A DNA stretch of 64,000 nucleotides, taken from Albula goreensis (Eukaryota; Chordata; Actinopteri; Albuliformes; Albulidae). The position numbers and the translations under genes were made by a program. The stretch lies in the NCBI GenBank assembly GCA_022829145.1, contig CM040743.1:23286646-23350645 (forward strand). Reading direction: 5' to 3'. The notes beneath the pieces are model-generated. The model did no database searches. It saw only the letters and a list, made by a program, of their open reading frames with translations, and was not told where the DNA came from. Positions 26,640-36,831 of this stretch are shown in pieces (position 1 is the stretch's first letter; each line of letters begins with the position of its first letter).

Positions 26640-26960
26640 CAGGCTGGCACATTACCTGAAACCTACCTCCATCAGCCCGACACATTACCTGCAGAACAAA
26701 TAAATCAGTTACATTACCTGTGCATAAACTCAAATTTATTAAGCATACCATAGCACCTACAGATATATTGGGTGTGTGAAAATAGCTGCAGATTCTGCAA
26801 CATATTGCAATACCTCCAGATATATTCAGTATTTCACAATGTCTGCACATATAGTCAGCACACCATAATACCCATAGATATATTAGAAATATCACAATAC
26901 GTCTAGGTGTATGCAGCATGTCACAATGCTTGCATATATTGTCAGTATATCACAGCACAT
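26640..26960. repeat. Degenerate minisatellite, unit about 30-45 bp
   Basis: Motifs like CACATTACCTG or CACAATACCT followed by AGATATATT-AGTAT recur at irregular spacing at least eight times. Early units (26650-26720) are built on CACATTACCTG, later ones on ATATATTCAGTAT plus CACAATGTCTGCA. Copies differ by many substitutions and small gaps. Confidence 0.7.
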
Positions 26961-27669
26961 GAAAGCCCCTTTCTTACAGCAAAGGCAAATTCAAATGCAT
27001 GTATGCGCCCTTCAATTTTCTACTGTTTCGTCTCACATCGGGCACCAGCACCAATGTCATAATAATAAAATCACCTGCCGCTTCAAATGACCTGTTGAGC
27101 TGCCAGCGGCAACATTTTCAATAAGATTTGCTTTCAGAAGCGATTGCTCCCATCATTCCCTCCATGGGGAAACCAAAAGGAAAGTTCCTACAGCCAGCAG
27201 CATGGTTGGGGGGAGGGGGCATCTGGGTTAGCAGAGTTGGTGTTTTTTTTTTTTTGGGGGGTGACCTGTCAAATTGCTCTCCTTTGTTAAGATGAATGAC
27301 TGTGAAATTGGGAAATCAGACAGTGAGGAGGAGGGCTACCTGCTATACCCAACTGTTTATAGACAGTGCAGTGGCCACAGCTGGCTGTTGGTAATTAAAT
27401 ATCCTGTCTTTTTATTAGATAATAACAATGAAGTCCAAGCCTTTCAAATGATATTGCCACCATGTTAAATTCTGACTGGATTTTTTTTTTTGCTACTTGA
27501 AAATACTCAACAAAATCTATATGACAAAAGATTGTGTGACTTGGATAATATTCTTTTCCGAAATGGCAAAATTATAAATGATGGGCTGGATTACAATCTC
27601 TCAATGTTAGTGGACAAACTGGCTAAACTACAAATCCCATAATTCTTAGCAGAACAAAAACCCATGGGT

Positions 27670-28023
27670 GCATTTCAATACTTTTTCTTGTCTCCTCGTT
27701 TCCTCCACTCGTCTCCCAAAAGTATGTGGAGGAAAGGAGGGGAGGAAACCAGTGGAGGAGAGGAGGAAATGAGTGGAGGAGACAAGAAAACGAGGAGATG
27801 AATCCAAAATTGGAACAGCTAATCTGATTAGCCCTTGGCTATTGATGAAGTCGTGTAACTTCGGGTTGCTTCCGAGGATACCTAAGCCAATCAAAAGATA
27901 CTGGTCATGAGCACAACGTCACCCAAACATTTGAAAATACTTGTATCCTTCGTTTAGAGGAAATGGAGGAGAAGAGGAGATGAGTGGAGGAGACGAGGAG
28001 ACAAAATTTGAGTATTGGAACGC
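27670..28023. mobile_element. Foldback/MITE-like element rich in GTGGAGGAGAC repeats
   Basis: The ends GCATTTCAATACT (left) and GCGTTCCAATACT (right, reverse strand) match at 11 of 13 positions and lead into TTGTCTCCTCG on both sides. Several direct copies of GTGGAGGAGA-type units lie inside. The superfamily is uncertain. No clean target duplication touches the ends; CTTAGCAGAAC (27645-27655) and CTTGGCAGAAC (28028-28038) flank it at a distance and could be relics of one. Confidence 0.65.
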
Positions 28024-28321
28024 TCTCCTTGGCAGAACCGCCATTGAAAACCTCCCAAAACCCTGTCCAAACAACCAAAATAGCACGAGAGAAATTTAAG
28101 CACCCTTAACCAAAATTTGGATTGATCTGTAATGTTGCACTGTAAACTCTTTCCTGAAACTGTTGATTGTGTTTTTGTCCTCCATACTGATTTCTCAGTT
28201 CCCTTTGTTGCTCTTTCATGGCTTATGCATTAGGTTATGTGGCTGCAATACTACTTTACTATTGCTGGAGTTTACATGAGCTTTAGCAGAAACAGGGCAT
28301 TGTAGTTTATGACACCAAATC

Positions 28322-28445
28322 AGTGTGCATGTGAGTATGTGTGTGTATCTGTGACCATATGTGCATTCACATGTATGTGTATGCATACATGTCTATATGT
28401 GCACATGTCTATGTATATGTGCATACATGTCTATGTCCTTAATGT
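28322..28445. repeat. Degenerate ATGTGC/ATACATGTCTATG repeat
   Basis: Repeated ATGTCTATGT, ATGTGCA and GCATACATGTCTAT words, mostly alternating purine and pyrimidine. Confidence 0.75.
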
Positions 28446-30302
28446 TCTATGTCCATGTGTGGCATGCATTAGCATAGATTAGCATATGTGCTTTTTGTAC
28501 CTCCATGCCTGTGTATTTCTGCTTAAGTGAGCTTTGGTGCATTGGCATGAATGATGGGATCCAGCACCACAACCGATAAATTCAATTACAGCCTGTTATC
28601 ATTATGAAAGCTACATCATTATAATCAGGCTTTCTTCAATTTGTCATGTCACTCATCTGCTTTTTGCTGTATGGCTATCAAATCGTATTTTTTTTATATT
28701 TGGCAGACCAATGCTTTCGAATATTATTCTTTTAAAAAGCTTGCACACTGCATGAAATGTATCCATTACATGCTGCATCTTAATGGAATCTCTTCTAAAA
28801 GACTAAATCCCTTTTGTGTCCCTCCTATCTCCTATTAGTGCGGAGACATGGGGAGTTATTAAAGACCTTGTTAATCAGATCGATTTTGAAAAAGAATCAA
28901 TTCCCTCAAGCTCTTTCTCATTACAATCAATCCCCACTGACGGACAATACTTAGAATTTGCCACATGCTGTTTGTTTTTCCTGTTGAACCGTATCAGTCA
29001 CTAAGACACTGGAAAAAGCTTTTACAAGCATCGGCTATACGCAACACTGCAATGCATTAAACGATTGTATTACAGAAATGACTAACTGCTCCGTTTTCAA
29101 AAGTTCTGAGCTGAACTCATGGTAATAAGTCTCTGTCTCATTGCGCTGTAAGTGATTTTCGTTTAGGAGCCGATGCAATCTAAGAAAGGTGACTGCCAGG
29201 AAGCTGCAGTCGCATAGTGATAAGGGATGGTTTTCATGGTGGTCAATGTCAGATCAGACCATGGTTACATTATGTAGTGACTCTGAAATTTTACAGACCA
29301 AGAGGTTTAATGTCCAACACTCTGTGTTTTTATTTTCTCTTATTTCTTCTAATGGGCAATAAAGAGATGTTCACAATGTTAAGCATCAAAATATTGTCTT
29401 CATCCATACTTCACATCACAGTCAATGTAGTTCTTCTGAAATATCCTCCCTGAAAAGTGTTTGTCAGGACTTACTTTTCAGCCAGGGTTACAGACAAGTG
29501 CTTTTTTTCATGGATCATATGTCTATAAACCAGGAGCTGAGCATCAGCCTACAGTAACTGACACTAGTAGCCTGATAATTCAGTGAGGATCATTACTGAG
29601 GCCCTCGGATGTTCTAATCTATTTGCTATCTGGTAGCTGATGCGTCAAATTAAGATTGAAATGAAGGGGCTAACTTATTTATTTTCTGTATATCCCCATC
29701 AGTTTTGTGGAAGGTAAAACAATTATCTTAAACTGTCTCTCCAACTACACCCCATCCTGGCATCAGAGTTCCTTGCTTGCTTTGGCTTTGTGTATCGTAC
29801 ATGGCTATTTTGGAATTGTATGAAGGGTGTGTCCACATAATTTTTGGTAGTGTCACTTTGGGAGCATAGTCCCAGCAGAGGTGTAAAAGTGGATAGGTTT
29901 CATAGTTTAATGACTGCTAGGTGTGTGATGGGCATAAACACACATAAGCCAATGAGTGTCATCTCTCATTTACTTTAAAAGTCACAAGCATTTTCACAAT
30001 GGATGATGGATCACAATAGATTTCCCTCAAAGTAGCAAAAAAAATCCCAAGCATCGCTTCTGAAGAAAATGGAGCAACCCCAGATATGTCTTTTTAAAGA
30101 AATTGGCAAAATATTTATTGAAATATTTTAAATATTTATTGAATGGTGACAGCCTAGCCTAAAAACCATAGGCTTTTATTTGTGCATACAGTCAAAGCTC
30201 CAAATGTGGATTTGTGTCAAATAATGAATTAATGAATATTACAATTAATAAATTGTATTCCAGAAGTAATACTCTACAGCACAGCCAGTGCAGCTGCTCT
30301 TA

Positions 30303-32035
30303 TATTACTTTCACTTGGTATAAGCAAAGAGTTGTGCTGACTCTTAGTAAAAAGTACTTCTAGTAATATGTGATCACTGCTAATTCTATGACCACTGACT
30401 TCCACTGATGAATTCCTCTTATGCAGTTCTAAAACTATGCAACTTTTGATAACAATGACAGATGACAAGGAAATAAATGTACATGCCTATAAATTCTGTG
30501 TACAGTCATCTCATGCTCTCAATGTCTTTGGAAATGTATTACGTCTACAGCTTCTTTCTTTTTTTGGTTATGGTTGTGTTTCCAGTGAGAGTGCAGCCCA
30601 GCTGGTGTAAGATATATGACTGTGGCACTGCCAGAGCATTGCATGGGTGGTCTCTAGGCACTACGTCTACAATTCACCCGCACAACATGGAAAATTATAC
30701 ACAGGCTCCAGCAATTATATTTACACCTCACTCCATCCAGCTTTTCTAGGGGAGACGATATCAGATTCACATGACAGCGAGTTTAATTGAACAAACAGAG
30801 GGCCAAAAAGACCAGTGATGCACATAGCTTTGTGTGTGTGTCTGTGTGTCTACCCAGAATGTTTCATCAGCCACCTTATGTCAATGGGATTTTGATGTGG
30901 CACCCTTGAAATCCCATTCACATAAGACCAAACAATATGGTAGCAATGTGGTTATTTGTCAGGGACTGGGACAATTTTTTTGTCTTTATCAATTTTCCTA
31001 GTAGATGTCCTTCTAAATTCTCTGTCTATGAATATGCATGTTTACATGAAACATTTGGCGTCACATATGAGAGATTTCTCTTTTCAGTGGTTCATAAATG
31101 AGGACACTGTAGCATGCTCATCTTGTAATACTTATTTTCAATGTCAGTATGCCTCAGATGAATGGGTTTTGATGGTGGCGTATCGAATTGCCTGATGTCA
31201 TATCTTAGAAAGTCTTAACTCAAGATTTCTACAGTCTGTATCATTGATTTATGGAAAGTAACATGACAATATGTCAACAGATGAATGAGCTGGCACACAT
31301 TCAGATCTCACTTAGATTGCTTTCTCTCACTCTCCAATGTACATGCACTCTATCTATCTGTTGCACTCACATATACAGTCATGTGCACACATACACAAAC
31401 CCACACACACAACACACACACAAAGCTATGTGCATCATCTTCCTTTTAGGCCCTCTGTTTGTTCAATTACACTCTGTGTCATGTGAATCTGATATCATCT
31501 CCCCTGGATGGAGTGAGGTGTAAATATAATTGCTGGAGCCTGTTTATAATTTTCCATGTTGTGCGGGTGAATTGTAGACGTAGTGCCTAGAGACCACCCA
31601 TGCAATGCTCTGGCAGTGCCACAGTCATATATATTACACCAGCTGGGCTGCACTCTCGCTGGAGACACAACCATAACCAAAAAAGCAAGGAGCTGTAGAA
31701 TTAATGCATTTCCAAGGATATTTAGAAGATAAGATGGATGCATACAGTCTTTCTATGCATTTACAGTAACTTCCTGCCCTTCTGTATCCATGAAATGCAC
31801 CCTAATGATGATTCATTAAGAAGTCAACTGCTTGTTCTAAGCATCTATTTTTTCCTACGTCATCAACACAACAACCTCTCATTTGCCATAACTGCATAAA
31901 TAAATCATAGCGGAAATCAGTTGCCATAGAATTACCAGTTACTAGAATAATTACTAAAATAACCTTGAATATAACCATTTTTATTAGTAAGAGTCAGTGC
32001 AGCTGCTTGACTACTAATACCAAGTGCAAGTTATG
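30303..32035. repeat. Large imperfect inverted repeat, 1.7 kb
   Basis: The left arm (30303-30850) reappears as the reverse complement in the right arm (31396-32035), separated by about 545 bp. The inner core (30561-30804 versus 31449-31683) differs by eight substitutions and one 9-nt indel. The stretch 30612-30699 is identical over 88 bases. Outside the core, similarity drops but stays traceable through matching landmarks such as CACTTGGTAT, CTGACTCTTA, AATTCTATG and TTATGCAGTT. The innermost ends carry (TG)n and (CA)n on the two sides. I recognise no transposon termini or target duplication at the outer edges. Either two copies of one sequence lie head to head, or a region was duplicated in inverted orientation. 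Confidence 0.93.
30875..30926 (+). other. Hairpin with 18-bp stem in the loop of the large inverted repeat
   Basis: CTTATGTCAATGGGATTT (30875-30892) pairs with AAATCCCATTCACATAAG (30909-30926): 17 of 18 positions match, with a 16-nt loop. It is shorter than a usual miRNA precursor. It lies between the two arms of the 1.7-kb inverted repeat, so it would form the apex of that structure. Confidence 0.8.
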
Positions 32036-33514
32036 AAAGGGCAAATATGAGGTTGTTTCAACAGGCTCCATCATCGCTAAATGTGACTATTGGTAATATA
32101 GCCCTTAATAAAATGGTTATGTGTTACAAACCCCTCTCAAAAATAGCTATTTCTGGTGAAATAGAAATATTTAATAACTCAATACATTGCACAAGCCATA
32201 TAGACCTGCAGATTATTTGGCTGCCATTACTTTCTGCCCAGAGACTTCATTCTGCAGATGGACCCTTTACAATCACACACTCATACAAATTGTCCTGAGC
32301 TGGCTGTAACTTGCCATGTATTTTCTGGTCAGTTCCCCAGGATATCCTTTGCAGAATTGCTTATTCACTAGGAGATGGGGAGAGTAGTGCTATCTGATTT
32401 CAGCCTGGGAAGCAAATACCCTCCCAGATCCTGGAGGCTTATAAAACATGCCTCTAAGTGGTATTGATTATAAACATCTCCCTCAACCCATTACCATGTC
32501 TCAGACTGCTCTTTGTAAAAAAAAAAAAAAGTGTTTTCTGACCTCACCATCAGAGTTGCTGCTTTTATTCTTTCTGCATCCATAAAAGATCATGTATCCA
32601 AAGGCCAGAGTGGACTTGCTTTTTCCTCAGCAGATGTTTCTATTAAGCGACACTCACATACCTTAAATTTTCACCTGTTATTCATATTCACAGATGAATT
32701 TTTACAGTACTGAAGAAATTAATTTAAAGTATCACTTGCTCAGGATAATCACACCAGAGCCACATGTTTCATCCCATCTTTCATTCACTGGAATAAAGTT
32801 GTGCAGAAAAGCTGAAGTCTGGCATTAGCAGCATTCATCCTCTCTGCACTTTAAGTCAATGGGAGAGCATTATTTCATAAATGTGTCATTAATTTTGTCT
32901 AGCAAAGAAATGAGTATACATTTCATTTCTGTTCCTCATACAATGTTTTTCATGTCATTTTGGTGGTGGTTGAACTCGCGTGTTTAGACACGTTGCTCGC
33001 CTGTTGAGTGTTAATATTTGTTTGTGAGCTGAAATCTCAATAACCTCCATCAGATAAGTCAATAAATTCCACTCAGTATGTCTCGATGAATATAAATCTA
33101 GAATAAACTATTCTTCATTGTATATGAAAGGCACTAAATTCATTTTGTCTCCAGAAAAGTTCAAATAGACAACAGTTGGACCCAATACCATGCTAATTGT
33201 TTAACTATGACCTGTATCATATTAATATACAGACACCAGGACACATTCGTCAAATAAGCCACAATGTAATATTGTGAAGATACTGTATTTGTTTGTTTCT
33301 GACTTTAATCAGCAGCATTCTAAGTATATTGTAACATCACTTACCAGAAATAATTAATAATAAAACGGATTATTATAATGACTGAAGATCAGACACTAGA
33401 TAGGCTATCTCTGTATCTGTCAATATTCAAATTACAGCGTCAGACATCTGCAAGAATGTGCGTTTGATCATGAACAGTCCAATCACATCGTCAGCCCAGT
33501 CTTGGCTTTATGTT

Positions 33515-33715
33515 CATAATTAGGCACTTGGCAGACATCCTTATTCAGAGTGGCTAGTACAGCTTATCTTTTGTATAAAACACATTTGCATGGGTGGATA
33601 TTTTAATGGAAAAATTTAGGTACCCTTATGTCTGACAGCAGTACTCCATCTGGAATTGAGCCTGCAGACAGAGTCACAAGCAAGTTTCCCAAATCATTAT
33701 ACTGCACTCTTACCT
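33515..33715. repeat. Second old copy of the same dispersed repeat
   Basis: ATTAGGCACTTGGCAGACAT, TTATTCAGAGTGGCTAGTAC, GGTGGATATTTTAATGG, ACAGCAGTACTCCATCTGG and GAATTGAGCCTGCAGAC follow the same order as the family consensus (AGCAGACGC, TTATCCAAAGCGACTTAC, CTGGATATTTACTG, ACAGCAGTG, GAATTGAACCTGCAAC). The orientation is the same as the copy at 2563. Diverged, with no intact termini. Confidence 0.6.
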
Positions 33716-34759
33716 TTTCGACCCCTTTTGACCTGCAGGACACTTCAAAGCCTTGAAATGTAACTTCAATATGCTGGGAATAAAGAGATCCAATAGTCTA
33801 TGCACTTATTCTTATACCCAGGATTCTTTTCTGAAAAGAAACTCAAGTTGTCTTTGAGCATGACTGAAAATGAATAAAGGCCATGCTTTCATTACTCTAT
33901 TGATTCCATTTTGAACACTTTTCAAAGTCAAGGGTTCTACAAAGTAGAATACATGGAGAATAAACAGCAAAATACTGTCTCTGGGTCACATTAGTGTTTC
34001 CCCAAGTGCTACAGCGTTGCTAACGATCCATAGCTAAGAAATGGGTTTTTAATTTGAATTTTAAATTTAAATCATATCAATATCTCCTTTGAAATGGTGC
34101 CAAATCTATTTGCAGTTTCAAGTTTACAAAAACAACTGAATAACTTTTGTGAAACACTTCCCTCCCTTTCCCCCTCACCCCTACAATATAACATGAGGCT
34201 ATTTTCAAGACATTTTAAGAAGAAAAGCAGTAATAAACAACACCACAAAGACAATATCATGAATTTCATGTCACCACTAAACCACCCCCCTTCCCCCTCT
34301 TGTTCTGTCGAAAAGGAATCTAACAAAAATAAGCAAAGATTAATTGGTTCGTTCCTTAAAGAACCTCAAATCAGAAAAAGGGTACCCTGGGACTTTTAAT
34401 TGCACACTCATTTCCGTCTTAAAAAAGAGATTGTCTAAATCCCTTACTCTGTACAGTTCAATGAGAGGATCTTGCTTACTAACAGGCAGCATTACTGAGA
34501 TCCCCCTGCTGTTTTTCTGAATGTATTTACATACCAAAAAGAACTCTATTTATTACAAAGGTAATAGAAGGGATAATTCAGCGAGTAGAGATGTTTTCAT
34601 TGTTATTGCCCTCATTGCAATGCAACGGTGGGGCATGCTTCCTAATCCAAACGACCAAATGGCTACACTGATTCAGTGCTTTAGTATTCATAGGTGAACA
34701 GTTCCCTCAAAAATACCCATTAATATAATTGTATCCGAATTTTAGTATTTAGTATAGTG

Positions 34760-35246
34760 TAGGGCTGCATGATATAGAGAAACATGCAGTTAGAGATTAT
34801 TCTGTGGTTCATTGTGGTGGCAGTATGCAATGTGATAAACCAAAGATTAATGAATTTTACTCAGTTTCTATTATCATATATTTAAGTATATTGAAAACCT
34901 GAAATAATGGCATTTCAAATATGCGTGTGTTCTGTTCTTCCTGGGTAAAGAAACATCACTCCCAACTTCTCATTTTGACGACAAGTCAACTGGTATGCGA
35001 AGAGGTTCTTTGCTTCACACTGGATTCACTGCTCCCTGCTCATCTTGTGTATGATGTCATCGATGTGCACGCATCTGCATCAAGAGCCAATTGTGCATGT
35101 GTGACTATTCTCTGCTCTCCACGTTTCCATGCAGTTGTCAGCTCATTAAACTAAAATAACAAAATTATTGCAATACATTGTGTTATACATATCGCATTTA
35201 ATTCATTTGCAATATTTAAAAAAATGCCATGAATTGTACAACCCTA
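34760..35246. mobile_element. Non-autonomous hAT-type MITE, 487 bp
   Basis: The left end TAGGGCTGCATGAT and the right end, read on the other strand as TAGGGTTGTACAAT, are imperfect terminal inverted repeats of the TAGGGCTG type common in fish hAT elements. The element is flanked by 8-bp direct repeats GTATAGTG (34752-34759) and GTATAGCG (35247-35254), one mismatch, the size typical of hAT insertion. The interior has AT-rich subterminal sequence with TGCAATA-type motifs near both ends. No transposase is encoded. The single mismatch in the duplication and the diverged ends suggest an old insertion. Confidence 0.85.
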
Positions 35247-36243
35247 GTATAGCGCCCCGTGAACAGCTCAACTAAATGTGATTCATTTTTAGCTCATCTG
35301 AAATGAAAACTGGTCCAAAAGACTGACAAATATTGGCTTAGCAGATACTGTTTCCCAAAGCATTCTACGCAATCAATGTGATCCTTTTAAGCAGCCTATT
35401 GTTTACCTGAGAAATTCAGGTTATTAATGAAGCGAACACCCTGACAGGTAGAGGTGAGGTTTTCTCTGGTGTATGACAGTATGCCAGAGGGGCCTGAAGG
35501 CTTCTGGGTACTCTCTCTTTGGTGCCATGGGCTGCTCAACTGTAATGCATCAACTGAAGGAAGAATGATTCTGCTTCCCACTCAGGAGAACATCGCCGAT
35601 GCTGTGGCTGCTTCATCGGATACAGGAATTAATTGAGAAGTGTGATTATCTTTAGTCTCTCTGCCCCTGGGTCAAAACACAAAGAGTGCTTAACAAAGGA
35701 CTGACTCAAAAAAAAAACTTCCATCACATCTGAAATCCTCATACACCAAGGGCTGCTTCAGTTTAGCTGGTGCTTCTCTCCTGCGTTTTTCCAATTTTCA
35801 CCCCCTACAAGGTATTAAAAATAATACCTGCTGTGCCAGACTAAATATTTTCTATTTCATCATTTCTTGCCCACGAGAAAAAAATTTCTGTGGACCAAAT
35901 GAATTTGGCTGCGGAGACTGTGCTGAGTTTCGCTCTGTGAACAAGGGCTGCTCTTTCAGGTGCTGCGTAATTTGTGGAGGCGGTGGAATGGGGTGGGGGG
36001 GGTTGGCGGTGGGGTGAGACAGAGAGAGAGAAGAGATATCGCACCTGGCTGTTGGACAAACTAGTGGAAAGGTTGTGTCAACAGCATTGTGATCACAGGG
36101 AATACCCTGCCAGGTCCATCCATGGGGTCTCACAGAAAATTACACCTTTTATGTGCTACCACCCCAACCAACTTCCCTAACTATGTTCCCATTCCTTTAG
36201 CTTTATCCATGGTGAATGTGTATCTTCAATGGAATACCTGATT

Positions 36244-36510
36244 ATTAGTCAGTCCTTTTATTACAATTAAGTAGCTACGAGGCTTTTATTGATTACAATC
36301 AGCCATCGTACTTATGTTGACCATTAGTCTGGTACAATGGCTTGATTGATATTTAACAGTAATTGTGGCTGTGCCAATCTTTAATTCTATGCTGTCGCCA
36401 TTAGTAATCATTAATCATTTACCATGGTTTTGTTGATCGTTAATTAGCAGTAGCTCCGTCATTGGTCAATAGTTAGGAACAATGGTTTTATTGATTATTA
36501 ATCCTTCACG
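36244..36510. repeat. Degenerate repeat array rich in ATTGAT and ACAATGG motifs
   Basis: Four related segments begin GGCTTTTATTGATTA (36281), TGGCTTGATTGATAT (36339), TGGTTTTGTTGATCG (36425) and TGGTTTTATTGATTA (36483), spaced 58, 86 and 58 bp. CCATTAGT- or GTCAATAG-like sequence lies between them. ACAATGG occurs at 36334 and 36479. Confidence 0.6.
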
Positions 36511-36799
36511 CTAGAGTTATTTTCAGAAACCATAGCAGCATTGGTAATATGGACGATGGACAGGCCTTGGATAAAATCTCACCACTGAGAGCTATGGCAG
36601 TAGAGACTTCAGCACATATTGAAAACATGTCTCTTTTTCTCTGAATTTCTGCAGTGGCGGGATCAAACTGTTAATATGCACTTTCGGAAATAATTGTGGT
36701 AAGACCAGTCTGCTCCTGTAATTGTACAGTCTGGGATTAAGATAGGTCCATGAGGACTGGAAGAATGTTCTCCTTTATTGCCCTGTCAGTCATTTTATA

Positions 36800-36831
36800 T
36801 TAATATCCATACAGTGTTAATATCCATACAG
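36800..36831. repeat. Short tandem duplication
   Basis: TTAATATCCATACAG occurs twice in a row, separated by TG. Confidence 0.9.
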
